Shown piece by piece: positions 42,312-51,035 of a stretch of DNA of 64,000 nt. This DNA comes from Bacteroidales bacterium. GTDB lineage: Bacteria; Bacteroidota; Bacteroidia; Bacteroidales; UBA4417. The notes below the pieces were generated by a model. That model made no database searches. It was not told the DNA's origin and saw nothing but the letters and a program-made list of their open reading frames with translations. The translations under genes were made by a program, and so were the position numbers. Positions within the stretch are counted from its first letter, which is position 1; each line of letters starts with the position of its first letter. The stretch spans positions 1 to 64,000 of the forward strand of contig JADJGZ010000018.1 in the NCBI GenBank assembly GCA_016707785.1, read 5' to 3'.

Positions 42312-44927
42312 ATGACAAGTATTGAAATCCGGCAGACTTTCCTTGACTTTTTCAAATCCAAACAACATGAGATCGTTCCTTCAGCCCCAATGGTTGTTAA
42401 AAATGATCCGACGCTTATGTTTACCAATGCAGGAATGAACCAGTTCAAGGACGTATTCCTTGGTAATTCACCTGTTAAATTTCCACGGATTGCTGATACT
42501 CAGAAGTGCCTAAGGGTTTCCGGGAAGCATAATGATTTGGAGGAAGTTGGCCACGATACTTATCATCATACCATGTTCGAGATGCTTGGAAACTGGTCTT
42601 TTGGCGATTACTTCAAGACTGAAGCTATATCCTGGGCATGGGAACTGCTTACCGATGTTTATAAAATCGATAAGGACAGGCTATATGTCACTATTTTCGG
42701 TGGAGATGCTGCTGATAACCTGCCTGAAGACCAGGAAGCATATGAGATTTGGAAAAAATATATTGCTGAAGACAGGATTCTCAGGGGCTCCAAGAAAGAT
42801 AACTTCTGGGAAATGGGAGATACAGGCCCATGTGGCCCCTGCTCCGAAATTCATGTGGACATAAGGTATGATGCCGATCGTAAACTTATCCCCGGTGACA
42901 CCCTTGTGAACAATGACCATCCTCAGGTTATCGAAATCTGGAATAATGTATTTATTCAGTTCAATCGTCAGGCTAATGGCTCATTGGTTCTGCTGCCTTC
43001 CAAACATGTGGATACCGGCATGGGATTTGAACGTTTATGTATGGTACTCCAGGGAAAACAGAGTAACTATGATACAGATGTCTTTACCCCTATTATCTCA
43101 GAAATAGCAAGGCTCTCAGGAATTCCATACGGACAGGAACCTAAAGCTGATATCGCCATGCGTGTTATGGCCGACCATTTACGTGCCGTAAGTTTTGCAA
43201 TCGCGGATGGTCAGTTGCCTTCAAATGTAAAGGCCGGATATGTGATCCGACGAATCCTCCGCAGAGCTGTCAGATATGGTTATTCTTTCCTTAATATCAG
43301 GGAACCTTTTATCTTTAAACTGATCCCTGTACTGGAACAGCAAATGGGGCCCTATTTCCCGGAATTAACATCTCAACTCACTCTTATTCAACGTGTAATA
43401 TCTGAAGAAGAACAATCATTCCTGAGAACGCTTTCCATTGGCATTCAGAAATTTCATCAATATATTGCTGCAGGCAAAGGGGAAAAATGCGTGCAAGGTG
43501 ATTTTGCTTTTGAAATGTATGATACCTATGGATTCCCCATTGATTTGACTCAGCTGATGAGTCGTGAAATCAACTGGACTGTCGATATGGAGAGCTTTCT
43601 AAAAAGGCTCGAAGAACAGAAAAACCGTTCAAGGCAGGATGCTAATGTAGAAACAGATGATTGGGTAGAACTGATACCTTCCGATAAAAGTGAATTCCTT
43701 GGATATGACACCATTGAAGCAGAAGTCAGGATTTTAAAATATAGGAAAGTAATCGCTAAAGGTAAGGAAATCTATCAGCTGGTTTTCGATAAAACGCCAT
43801 TCTATGCTGAGAGTGGTGGACAGGTGGGAGATACCGGAATTGTTGAATCAACTTTTGAAAAAATTGAGATTTTTGATACCCGCAAGGAAAATAACCTTGT
43901 AGTCCATCTTTCAGAAGTACCCCCTCAAAACCCATTAGTCCCTTTTATAGCAAAGGTTTCGTCTGAAAAAAGAACTCAGACAGCCAACAACCATTCAGCC
44001 ACTCACCTTCTCCATTATGCTTTGAGAACGATTCTGGGTGCTCATGTTGAGCAAAAAGGTTCTTACGTGAGTCCTGACCACCTGAGATTTGATTTTTCCC
44101 ATTTCCAGAAATTGAGCCAGGAAGAAATCTCACAGGTAGAAACCATGGTAAATAAACTAATCCGTGAAAATGACGCCCTCGATGAAAAACGTGCGGTTTC
44201 AATGAAACAAGCTCAGGAATTGGGTGCTTTAGCCTTTTTTGGTGAAAAATACGGAGATCAGGTGAGGGTGATCCGGTTTGGATCTTCTGTTGAGCTTTGT
44301 GGAGGAACACATGTGAAAGCAACCGGACAAATCGGCTCCTTCCGCATTGTAAGTGAAAGTGCCATTGCTGCTGGCGTTAGAAGAATTGAAGCAATTACTG
44401 CTGCTAAAGTTGAAGATTTCATCCATGAGCAGGATTTGATCCTGGAACAATTGAAAAACCTGGTTAAAAACCCGGTAGATCCTTTGAAAGCGGTCCAGCA
44501 ACTAATCGATCAGAATACCGATCTACGCAAACAACTTGATGCAATGAATGCTGAGAAAGCACTTCGGGTAAAAGATCAACTGATTGCCTCAAAGGAAAAT
44601 ATTGGTGGGATTCATTTTATTTCAACCGTTTCTGATCTTGATCCTGCATCCATCAAGGACCTCGCTTTTGCATTACGTGATTCTGTCGAAAATCTATTCC
44701 TCGTCATTGCGAATGAATCTGATGGAAAAGCCGGACTCTCAGTGATGATTTCGGATGACCTGGTTAAATCTAAAGGCCTGAATGCCGGACAAATAGTTAG
44801 AGAGCTTGCTAAAAATATCCAGGGAGGTGGCGGCGGACAACCGAATTTCGCTACTGCTGGTGGCAAAGACCCTTCCGGTATCCCTGCAGCTTTAAGCCAA
44901 GCCAGGAACCTTCTGGAAAATTTCTAG
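42312..44927 (+). CDS. alaS: Alanyl-tRNA synthetase
   Basis: 871 residues, the normal length. Class II catalytic core (residues 1-240; FTNAGMNQFKDVFLG, WEMGDTGPCGPCSEIH), tRNA-recognition helices (GYVIRRILRRAVRYGY), editing domain with zinc/active-site residues H561 and H565 (NHSATHLLHY) and C663, H667 (ELCGGTHVKATG), and the C-Ala domain ending with GGGGGQPNFATAGG. It charges tRNA-Ala and clears Ser/Gly errors. The start ATG 42312 gives the canonical opening (TSIEIRQTFLDFF). Its 3' end runs directly into a heptamer repeat array. Confidence 0.98.
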   Translation: MTSIEIRQTFLDFFKSKQHEIVPSAPMVVKNDPTLMFTNAGMNQFKDVFLGNSPVKFPRIADTQKCLRVSGKHNDLEEVGHDTYHHTMFEMLGNWSFGDYFKTEAISWAWELLTDVYKIDKDRLYVTIFGGDAADNLPEDQEAYEIWKKYIAEDRILRGSKKDNFWEMGDTGPCGPCSEIHVDIRYDADRKLIPGDTLVNNDHPQVIEIWNNVFIQFNRQANGSLVLLPSKHVDTGMGFERLCMVLQGKQSNYDTDVFTPIISEIARLSGIPYGQEPKADIAMRVMADHLRAVSFAIADGQLPSNVKAGYVIRRILRRAVRYGYSFLNIREPFIFKLIPVLEQQMGPYFPELTSQLTLIQRVISEEEQSFLRTLSIGIQKFHQYIAAGKGEKCVQGDFAFEMYDTYGFPIDLTQLMSREINWTVDMESFLKRLEEQKNRSRQDANVETDDWVELIPSDKSEFLGYDTIEAEVRILKYRKVIAKGKEIYQLVFDKTPFYAESGGQVGDTGIVESTFEKIEIFDTRKENNLVVHLSEVPPQNPLVPFIAKVSSEKRTQTANNHSATHLLHYALRTILGAHVEQKGSYVSPDHLRFDFSHFQKLSQEEISQVETMVNKLIRENDALDEKRAVSMKQAQELGALAFFGEKYGDQVRVIRFGSSVELCGGTHVKATGQIGSFRIVSESAIAAGVRRIEAITAAKVEDFIHEQDLILEQLKNLVKNPVDPLKAVQQLIDQNTDLRKQLDAMNAEKALRVKDQLIASKENIGGIHFISTVSDLDPASIKDLAFALRDSVENLFLVIANESDGKAGLSVMISDDLVKSKGLNAGQIVRELAKNIQGGGGGQPNFATAGGKDPSGIPAALSQARNLLENF

Positions 44928-44935
44928 AATTTCGG

Positions 44936-45090
44936 ATTTTTGATTTCGGATGTCGGATGTCGGATGTCGGATGTCGGATGTTTGATGTCGGATGTCGGAT
45001 GTCGGATGTTTGATGTCGGATGTTTGATGTCAGATGTTTGATGTCGGATGTTTGATGTCGGATTGGATGTGCGATGATTTCGGATGTCGG
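44936..45090. repeat. Tandem heptamer array TCGGATG / TTTGATG
   Basis: About 18-20 units of seven bases, mostly TCGGATG with TTTGATG and TCAGATG variants, start eight bases after the alaS stop. The unit gives open frames on the minus strand (repeated TSDIRHP) which are artefacts. It is too short and spacer-less to be CRISPR. It sits where a terminator would be expected. Confidence 0.9.
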
Positions 45091-45096
45091 GATTGT

Positions 45097-45263
45097 CCCG
45101 AAGGGAAGCCTTTGGCTCGGTTGGGGGCTTTTGCATTTTGCATTTTGCATTTTTCATTCTTAAGGAGTGAAGTACCTAATGGGGGGATCCGTTGCCGGTT
45201 CCATTTGGGCTTTCGGATATCGGATTGTGGATTTGGAATACCCCGAAGGGGAGCCCTAGGCTC
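45097..45263. repeat. Inverted copies of the GAGCC...CTCGGG element
   Basis: CCCGAAGGGAAGCC...GGCTC at 45097-45118 and CCCGAAGGGGAGCC...GGCTC at 45242-45263 are reverse complements, with a few changes, of the elements at 41017 and 41079. The four copies therefore face each other across the M23-alaS pair. The sequence between them has no gene. Confidence 0.75.
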
Positions 45264-45370
45264 ATTTTTCATTTTTCATTTTTTTTCATTTTTCATTTTT
45301 CATTTTTCATTTTGCATTTTCATTTTGCATTTTGCATTTTGCATTTATCACTTTGCATTCTACATTATTC
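45125..45370. repeat. CATTTTGCATTTTTCAT repeat block
   Basis: Two runs (45125-45158 and 45264-45370) of CATTTTGCAT and CATTTTTCAT units, the reverse complement of the block at 272-333. It ends 37 bases before the DUF4954 gene and so forms its upstream region. The apparent phenylalanine-rich frames across it are not genes. Confidence 0.85.
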
Positions 45371-45406
45371 TTTTTTAATACATTTATATCTTCTTAAAAC
45401 CTCAAC

Positions 45407-47617
45407 ATGTCAGGAATCATAAAACACCCAATCCAAACCCTCGGTTATCAATTTATCCCAAAAGAATATATCCCGGTTGGCAAGGATGAATACTACCTCC
45501 GCAACAGGCAAAACAGCTCCAATGGAAGATACAGGCAATTAACGGCCTATGAAATTGAAGTACTGGTAAAGAATCATAATACCTCTGATGACTGGAACAA
45601 ACTGCTGGTATCAGATGCTTTCAACCCTGACCTGGTTAAAAACTGCAAGTTTTTCGGACTAGTCAGGATTGGGAACCTGGAACCCTATTACCTGGAATTC
45701 CACGATCTAAGGGTACCGGTCGGACTTTATAATAGTACCATTATCAATTGCGATTTCGGCGATAATGTGGTTGTAGATAATGTGAATTACTTTGCATACT
45801 ATATCACAGGTGATGAAGTGATTATTGCCAATGTGAATGAAATTGCCACTTCCGATCATGCAAAGTTTGGAAATGGCATCCTGAAAGAAGGTGAAAGTGA
45901 AGACATCAGGATATGGCTCGAAATATGTAATGAAAATGCCGGTCGTAGCGTAATGCCATTCGATGGAATGCTTGCCGGTGATGCATGGCTTTGGAGCAGA
46001 AATCGCCATGATGCAGATTTACAGCGTCGTTTCAGGGAAATGACTGAGAAAAAATTTGATAATTTCAGAGGTTATTATGGAACATTAGGCAGCCGCACTG
46101 TTATAAAAAATTGCAGTATTATTAAGGATGTAAAAACCGGTACAGATGCTTATCTGAAAGGAGCGAACAAGCTTAAAAACCTGACAATCAATTCATCAGC
46201 AGAAGCTCCAACCCAAATTGGTGAAGGTTGTGAACTGGTGAATGGAATCATAGGCCTGGGATGCAGGATTTTCTATGGAGTGAAAGCAGTGAGGTTCATT
46301 ATGGGTTCCAACTCACAGTTAAAGTATGGTGCCCGGCTTATCAACTCATTCCTGGGAGATAATGCCACCATTTCTTGTTGTGAAGTGCTCAACTCTCTCA
46401 TATTTCCTGCACACGAACAACATCATAATAATTCATTTCTTATTGCTGCAACCATCGAAGGGCAAAGCAATATTGCAGCCGGTGCAACCATTGGCTCCAA
46501 TCACAATAGCAGGGCTGCGGATGGAGAATTGATTGCTGAACGGGGCTTCTGGCCAGCTCTTTGCACCAGTGTAAAACATAATAGCCGCTTTGCACCATTC
46601 ACGCTTCTAACAAAAGCAGATTATCCCGCTGAACTAAATATTACACTTCCTTTCTCATTGGTAAGCAATGATGTAGCAAATGACCGGTTAGTTATCATGC
46701 CGGCATACTGGTTTATGTATAATATGTATGCCCTGGACAGGAATTCATGGAAAACCGGCGACAGAGATAAACGACCTGAGAAATTACAATCGCTGGAAAC
46801 AAATTACCTGGCTCCTGATACAGTAAATAGTATGTTCAACGCAATTACAACGCTGGAAGTACTTGCCGGGAAAATGGTTTTGACTGAGCCCCCTACAGGA
46901 AAAACTTATTCCAGAGAAGAATACCAGGTGAAAGGAAAGCAATTGTTCATTGATAAAGACCCTCTTGTCAGGGACTTATTAATTAATGGCAATGAATTTG
47001 AACATGGCCACAGGAAATGTCTTATTGTGAAAGCTCAAAAAGCCTGGGAGACCTATCAGGAGTTCATTCTGATCTATGCCGTGGAAGTATTGATAGAATA
47101 CCTTGAATATCACCCTGATATGAATTTTGAAGTTTTCACAACCTTACTTCAAAAAACCGCAAAAAGAGAACTATTTACAAATGTAGGTGGACAATTGATT
47201 TCAACTTCAGAACTTGATCTGATGAAACAAAAGATCATCGATTATGAAATTGTCAGTTGGGAAGATGTACATAAATTTTACCATTTGCAGACTGATCAAT
47301 ATCCTGCTGCAAGGCTGCTTCATGCGATAAGTTCTTTAAATGAACTTCTAAAACCTGCAGAAGTTGGCAAGGAGTTCGTTACATCCTTATTTGCAAAATA
47401 TCTGGAATTTAAACTTAGAATTGTTAATGAAATCAAAGATTCAAGGGTGCGCGATTATGAAAACCCTTTCCGTCAAATGACCTATCAGAATACGGAAGAA
47501 ATGTATGCAGTAATGGGAAATCCTGCTAAAAACAGCTTCATTAAAATGCAGAAACAGCAATTTGAAAAGACGCAATTAAAAGTTAGCACATTATTAAAAA
47601 ATTGGGGACTTGAGTAG
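45407..47617 (+). CDS. DUF4954 family protein (left-handed beta-helix, transferase-like)
   Basis: 736 residues, cytosolic. The middle (about 95-420) has hexapeptide-style rungs (FGLVRIGNLEPYYLEF, TIINCDFGDNVVVDN, CELVNGIIGLGCRIFYGVKA, GARLINSFLGDNATISCCEV, SNIAAGATIGSNHNSRAADG), as in sugar nucleotidyl/acyl-transferases. The C-terminal third is helical. This is the pattern of the Bacteroidota DUF4954 family, whose reaction is unknown. A role in nucleotide-sugar or cell-envelope chemistry is only a guess. It is monocistronic by spacing. Confidence 0.85.
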   Translation: MSGIIKHPIQTLGYQFIPKEYIPVGKDEYYLRNRQNSSNGRYRQLTAYEIEVLVKNHNTSDDWNKLLVSDAFNPDLVKNCKFFGLVRIGNLEPYYLEFHDLRVPVGLYNSTIINCDFGDNVVVDNVNYFAYYITGDEVIIANVNEIATSDHAKFGNGILKEGESEDIRIWLEICNENAGRSVMPFDGMLAGDAWLWSRNRHDADLQRRFREMTEKKFDNFRGYYGTLGSRTVIKNCSIIKDVKTGTDAYLKGANKLKNLTINSSAEAPTQIGEGCELVNGIIGLGCRIFYGVKAVRFIMGSNSQLKYGARLINSFLGDNATISCCEVLNSLIFPAHEQHHNNSFLIAATIEGQSNIAAGATIGSNHNSRAADGELIAERGFWPALCTSVKHNSRFAPFTLLTKADYPAELNITLPFSLVSNDVANDRLVIMPAYWFMYNMYALDRNSWKTGDRDKRPEKLQSLETNYLAPDTVNSMFNAITTLEVLAGKMVLTEPPTGKTYSREEYQVKGKQLFIDKDPLVRDLLINGNEFEHGHRKCLIVKAQKAWETYQEFILIYAVEVLIEYLEYHPDMNFEVFTTLLQKTAKRELFTNVGGQLISTSELDLMKQKIIDYEIVSWEDVHKFYHLQTDQYPAARLLHAISSLNELLKPAEVGKEFVTSLFAKYLEFKLRIVNEIKDSRVRDYENPFRQMTYQNTEEMYAVMGNPAKNSFIKMQKQQFEKTQLKVSTLLKNWGLE

Positions 47618-47831
47618 GATCTGTATTCAGAATTAAGATTAATTCCCCCCTGACCATAGTTATTACCAGGAATAACTCAATTTAGTCAGTCCGGTAGGAT
47701 TTTAGATTCCAAAAAATGCAAATAACAATAACTTTAAAAGTCACTTAGTTTAATATTTTATACTAAAAGATTAAACATTTTTGCTTTTCTCATGTTGTAT
47801 AACGAAATTGCGCATAAATTTTGCCACCAAC

Positions 47832-48713
47832 ATGATTAAATATTCAATTAAGGACCTGGAGAAGCTTACTGGTATTAAAGCCCATACCATTCGTATCTGG
47901 GAAAAGAGGTATCATCTTGTAGATCCATCCAGGACAGCTACTAATATCAGGTATTATTCTGATGAGGACCTGAAACGATTGTTAAATGTCTCCGTATTAA
48001 ACCGATACGGTTTCAGGATTTCAAACATTGTTTCAATGACTTCTGAAGAGTTGAATAGCAAATTACTGGATCTTTCAGAACAAGACCCTATGTTCAGCCA
48101 TGAAGTAGAAAGCCTGGTTCTTTCAATGATTGAAATGGATGAACAAAGATTTGACAAAATATTGTCCTCATCTATTATTAAATTTGGTTTTGAAACAACG
48201 ATTACGGATGTTTTGCATAAATTCCTTGAGAAAATAGGCGTATTATGGCAAACCGGCACAATAACACCCGCTCAGGAACACTTTGTATCGAATCTCATTC
48301 GTCAGAAATTGATCCTTGCAATTGATGGACAGCATGTTGCACTCCATTCAAATGCCAAAACTTTCCTACTATTTCTGCCTGATCAGGAATACCATGAGAT
48401 GGGACTACTTTTTTTCCATTACCTCATTCGTAAGCACGGGCATCAGGTCATTTACCTGGGACAAAATGTGCCTGTTGCTGATCTTCCTGAAATCGCTGCT
48501 ATCCGTTATTTTGATATCCTTTTCACCTCCATTACCTGCTCTTTACCCGGATCCGGTTTGCAGGAATTGTTGGATAAATTAGGTTCAATGTTTTCAAATA
48601 AGACGATTCTCCTGGGAGGATATCAGTTTTTAAGCAATGAGTTCGAACTTAAAAGCAACATGACCCTTCTTCATAATGTTGAAGAACTCGAAAACTACCT
48701 GAAACTACTCTGA
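47832..48713 (+). CDS. MerR regulator with cobalamin-binding domain (CarH/LitR-like)
   Basis: 293 residues from ATG 47832 (an upstream ATG at 47781 adds 17 atypical residues). MerR winged helix 1-70 (YSIKDLEKLTGIKAHTIRIW, EKRYHLVDPSRTATNIRYY), four-helix B12 cap about 85-170, and Rossmann B12 domain about 175-293. The cap carries W139-x9-E149-H150 (WQTGTITPAQEH), the adenosylcobalamin-sensing motif of CarH photoreceptors. The Rossmann part has E186-x-H188-x-x-G191 (EYHEMG), with H188 as likely lower cobalt ligand, and LLGG near 261. It could bind DNA in the dark and let go in light. An ECF sigma gene follows at 49022. No carotenoid genes lie nearby. Light sensing is inferred from motifs. Confidence 0.85.
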   Translation: MIKYSIKDLEKLTGIKAHTIRIWEKRYHLVDPSRTATNIRYYSDEDLKRLLNVSVLNRYGFRISNIVSMTSEELNSKLLDLSEQDPMFSHEVESLVLSMIEMDEQRFDKILSSSIIKFGFETTITDVLHKFLEKIGVLWQTGTITPAQEHFVSNLIRQKLILAIDGQHVALHSNAKTFLLFLPDQEYHEMGLLFFHYLIRKHGHQVIYLGQNVPVADLPEIAAIRYFDILFTSITCSLPGSGLQELLDKLGSMFSNKTILLGGYQFLSNEFELKSNMTLLHNVEELENYLKLL

Positions 48714-48986
48714 TTTTCTTAAAATTCCTTTTAATCATTCCGGATAATCTCCGCGGATGAGTGTTTTTATTTCCCTGAAAATGTGAATATTAAAATTTTA
48801 TATTCATTTTTTAACATATTTTTCTTTCTGAATATATTGATTGTTTAATTTTTGATTGTATATTCGTGAACAGTTTTTATTCATTCTTAATAAACATAAG
48901 ATTGAATAGTGGTCATTCTCTCATTAGTGTTAACTTTCATTAACAATTATTTAACACTATTTTTAATGATTCTAAATTATTTTGTT
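48714..48986. other. AT-rich intergenic region between MerR-B12 and sigma factor genes
   Basis: About 270 bases with more than 70% A+T and no gene. It contains several T-rich AT words (for example ATTCATTTTTTAACATATTT) that could be operator half-sites. No perfect palindrome is obvious. If the MerR-B12 protein controls the sigma gene, its operator should be here. Confidence 0.45.
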
Positions 48987-48994
48987 TAATTTTG
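48987..48994 (+). promoter_or_regulatory. Predicted -7 box TAATTTTG for ECF sigma gene
   Basis: Exact TAnnTTTG, 28 bases before ATG 49022. It overlaps the TTG at 48992 that would lengthen the frame, so ATG 49022 is the start. Confidence 0.5.
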
Positions 48995-49021
48995 CAGTGT
49001 GTTTACTTAAACATTGGCCTT

Positions 49022-49528
49022 ATGACACAGATAGAATTCACCCATAAACTTATAAGTTTGCATGACAACCTTCATTATTATGCAAACATGCTTACTTCAA
49101 ACCGTGAAGAAGCTAAAGACCTGATTCAGGATACTTATCTTAAGGCATTAGCAAATCGTGACAAATTTGCTGATGATACAAATCTGAAAGCCTGGACCTA
49201 TACCATAATGAAAAACACTTTCATTAACAATTATCGCAGGAATCAGAAAGCAAATACCATCATCGACAGTACGGAGGATCTTTTTTATCTGAATATTCCC
49301 CGTAAATCTGAATTTGCTTCTCCTGAGTCAAAATTTTCAGAAAAAGAGATCAAGAAAAGTATCTCCCGACTTGCTCCTGATCAAAGATTGCCTTTCGAAA
49401 TGCATAACGACGGATTTAAATATAAGGAGATCGCTGATAGTTTGAATATTTCTATTGGCACCGTAAAAAGCCGTATATTTTTCACTCGTCGCAAATTAAT
49501 GGATAACCTAAAGGAATTTGCTGATTAA
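49022..49528 (+). CDS. ECF-type RNA polymerase sigma factor
   Basis: 168 residues. Sigma region 2 (about 15-75) has SNREEAKDLIQDTYLKALAN and WTYTIMKNTFINNYRR. Region 4 (about 110-160) has the helix-turn-helix YKEIADSLNISIGTVKSRIF. No anti-sigma gene follows. The linker is long for an ECF factor. It lies downstream of a B12-binding MerR gene, an arrangement known in light-controlled regulons, so control by that regulator is possible. The target promoters cannot be seen. Confidence 0.9.
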   Translation: MTQIEFTHKLISLHDNLHYYANMLTSNREEAKDLIQDTYLKALANRDKFADDTNLKAWTYTIMKNTFINNYRRNQKANTIIDSTEDLFYLNIPRKSEFASPESKFSEKEIKKSISRLAPDQRLPFEMHNDGFKYKEIADSLNISIGTVKSRIFFTRRKLMDNLKEFAD

Positions 49529-49559
49529 GCATTTCAAACTAGATCCTGATTACTCATTC

Positions 49560-49593
49560 AGCCACTTCTTTTATCGGATAGTGGCTTTTTTTA
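49560..49593 (+). terminator. Rho-independent terminator after sigma factor gene
   Basis: AGCCACT (49560-49566) pairs with AGTGGCT (49580-49586) across a 13-base loop and is followed by a run of T. It lies 31 bases after the sigma-factor stop. Confidence 0.8.
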
Positions 49594-49765
49594 TGAAAAC
49601 ATCAAGCGGTGCCCGGTTTTTTTCATTGCATTCCACTATAGTTACCAGGCCTTCAATGATGCCGGCACCGAAATAATCGATATCAAATATTGAATAGGGA
49701 GATTATTTAAAAAGCTCCACGCATATTACACTAAATGAATAGTAATGGTATTCTTCACCCCCAGG
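49571..49765 (-). pseudogene. Possible 3' remnant of an unrecognised gene
   Basis: On the minus strand 43 codons, beginning SPYSIFDIDYFGAGIIEGLV and ending FIKKATIR, read like real protein before a stop at 49571-49573. One TAA upstream (49703-49705) a further stretch (EEYHYYSFSVICVELFK) continues in the same frame. No start and no family recognised. Its end overlaps the terminator of the sigma gene. Confidence 0.25.
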
Positions 49766-49793
49766 TTAAAGCCCTGCCACCAAGAATCTCCTG

Positions 49794-50713
49794 CTATTTA
49801 GCCTGATCTGCTTTCTGCAGGCTGAGTTTTAAGATGGCGAAAATCATCACTAATGCACTTACCCATTGAACGGGGGTCAGTACTTTTTGGTTGAAGAGAT
49901 AATCAAACAAGATCGCGGACAATGGAAAGCATAATTCACAGATCGTAGCAAGCATAGCCCTGATCCGGGTTAAACCAAAATAATAGAGAAATATTGCACC
50001 CGATCCTGTGGTTAAGCCTATCAGTAGGAATATTAACCATTCGAAACGCTGAACACCCGAAAGCAAATTTAAGGAGCCGGTAATCAGCACAATCAACAGC
50101 ATAATCAAGGTAGTGGTGCCATACCTGAAAAAAGTAGCGGTGAAAAAACTGTACTTCTGAAGCACTTTTTTACTGAAAACAGTGGAACTCCCAAAAGCAA
50201 AAGCCGCCAAAAGGGAATAACCGGCAGCAAGAGCTGTATTATTCCCGGAACTTAAATCAGGCATCTTCAATCCAAAGGTGAGGAAGTAACCTGCAACAAT
50301 AGCCAGTCCTGACCAAATTGCAAAGTTCGACTTCATTTTCTCCTTCAAAAGGATCGCAGCTAAAGTTATCGCAAAAACAGGCTGGAGTTTCTGTAAAAGC
50401 ACGACTACAGTTAAAGCCTTAAAATTCACAAGGAATAATGCCTTTACAATTGATAAAGTTCCGATGGCACCTCCAAATAAGGATAACAGGAAAATCATCA
50501 AAATATCACTTCCTGTAAAACGCTTCAGATGCCGGTATTCCTTAAAAAGAAAAAATTCATTAACAGGAATGGCAATGCGTGAAGGATAAATACTACCAGA
50601 CTGATATCCAACCGGTAAAGCTGTGGAGTGAGCACTATTCCGTCAAGTCCCCATAATATGGCTGCAACACAAATAGCCATTGCCCCTGCAAAAACGGGCC
50701 TGTTCACTTTCAT
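49794..50713 (-). pseudogene. EamA/DMT-family transporter with one frameshift in an A/T homopolymer
   Basis: The first 62 residues from ATG 50713 (GAMAICVAAILWGLDGIVLTP, VVFILHALPFLLMNFFF) and the 235-residue part ending 49794 (FGGAIGTLSIVKALFLVN, QPVFAITLAAILLKEKM, SGAIFLYYFGLTRIRAMLAT) are the two pieces of one ten-helix drug/metabolite transporter. The break is in the run of six A at 50550-50555 (minus strand T6). One more base would join the frames as MNFFLFKEYRHLKRF. This may be a homopolymer error, phase variation or a true mutation. Substrate unknown. Confidence 0.8.
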
Positions 50714-50787
50714 ATCCTCTCTATATATATGTTCACGACCATTACCTTATCGGAAAGATCATACTCTCCAATACATCCTTTGGCTGG

Positions 50788-50795
50788 CAAAGATA
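50788..50795 (-). promoter_or_regulatory. Predicted -7 box TATCTTTG for DMT transporter
   Basis: Exact TAnnTTTG on the minus strand, 74 bases before the start at 50713. Confidence 0.4.
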
Positions 50796-51014
50796 ATTGA
50801 AATGATCAAATGGTAAGGATTATACTCATTCCTGACAGGTTTCGCTATTTCGATAGAGTTTTACCGGGTAGTCAGTTATTTGAATTTAACCCTGTTCCGC
50901 TTGAATATGGAACCAAAATGAGTGTTGAATCATCGATATGAATAGCTTTTATCAACAAGCCCGTTAATTAATTAACAATAAGGTGCGAAAATGAATGAGA
51001 CATTGTAAGATTAT

Positions 51015-51022
51015 TAACTTTG
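51015..51022 (+). promoter_or_regulatory. Predicted -7 box TAACTTTG for gcvP
   Basis: Exact TAnnTTTG, 13 bases before ATG 51036. The short leader leaves ATG 51060 open as an alternative start. Confidence 0.45.
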
Positions 51023-51035
51023 TCACACCAAAGAA

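Larger units (their letters stand above)
50714..51035. other. Intergenic region between DMT transporter and gcvP
   Basis: 322 bases without a convincing gene. A 43-codon frame at 50810-50941 has no signal peptide or domain and is not called. The region holds the divergent promoter boxes listed separately. No glycine riboswitch core was recognised upstream of gcvP. Confidence 0.5.

Noticed and set aside
44936..45090. Possible CRISPR array
   Set aside because: Seven-base units without spacers, no cas genes anywhere in the window.
44851..45272. Minus-strand open frames of 77-99 residues rich in TSDIRHP repeats
   Set aside because: They are translations of the heptamer array and of the alaS 3' end; amino-acid content simply mirrors the repeat.
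45034..45422. Plus-strand Phe/His-rich open frames before the DUF4954 gene
   Set aside because: They follow the CATTTTGCAT repeat and overlap the true DUF4954 start; no conserved domain.
50810..50941. 43-codon open frame upstream of gcvP
   Set aside because: No signal peptide, domain or promoter of its own; the sequence lies in the gcvP promoter region.
50714..51035. Glycine riboswitch upstream of gcvP
   Set aside because: No recognisable aptamer core or paired tandem structure was found by eye, and the predicted leader is only about 10 bases.
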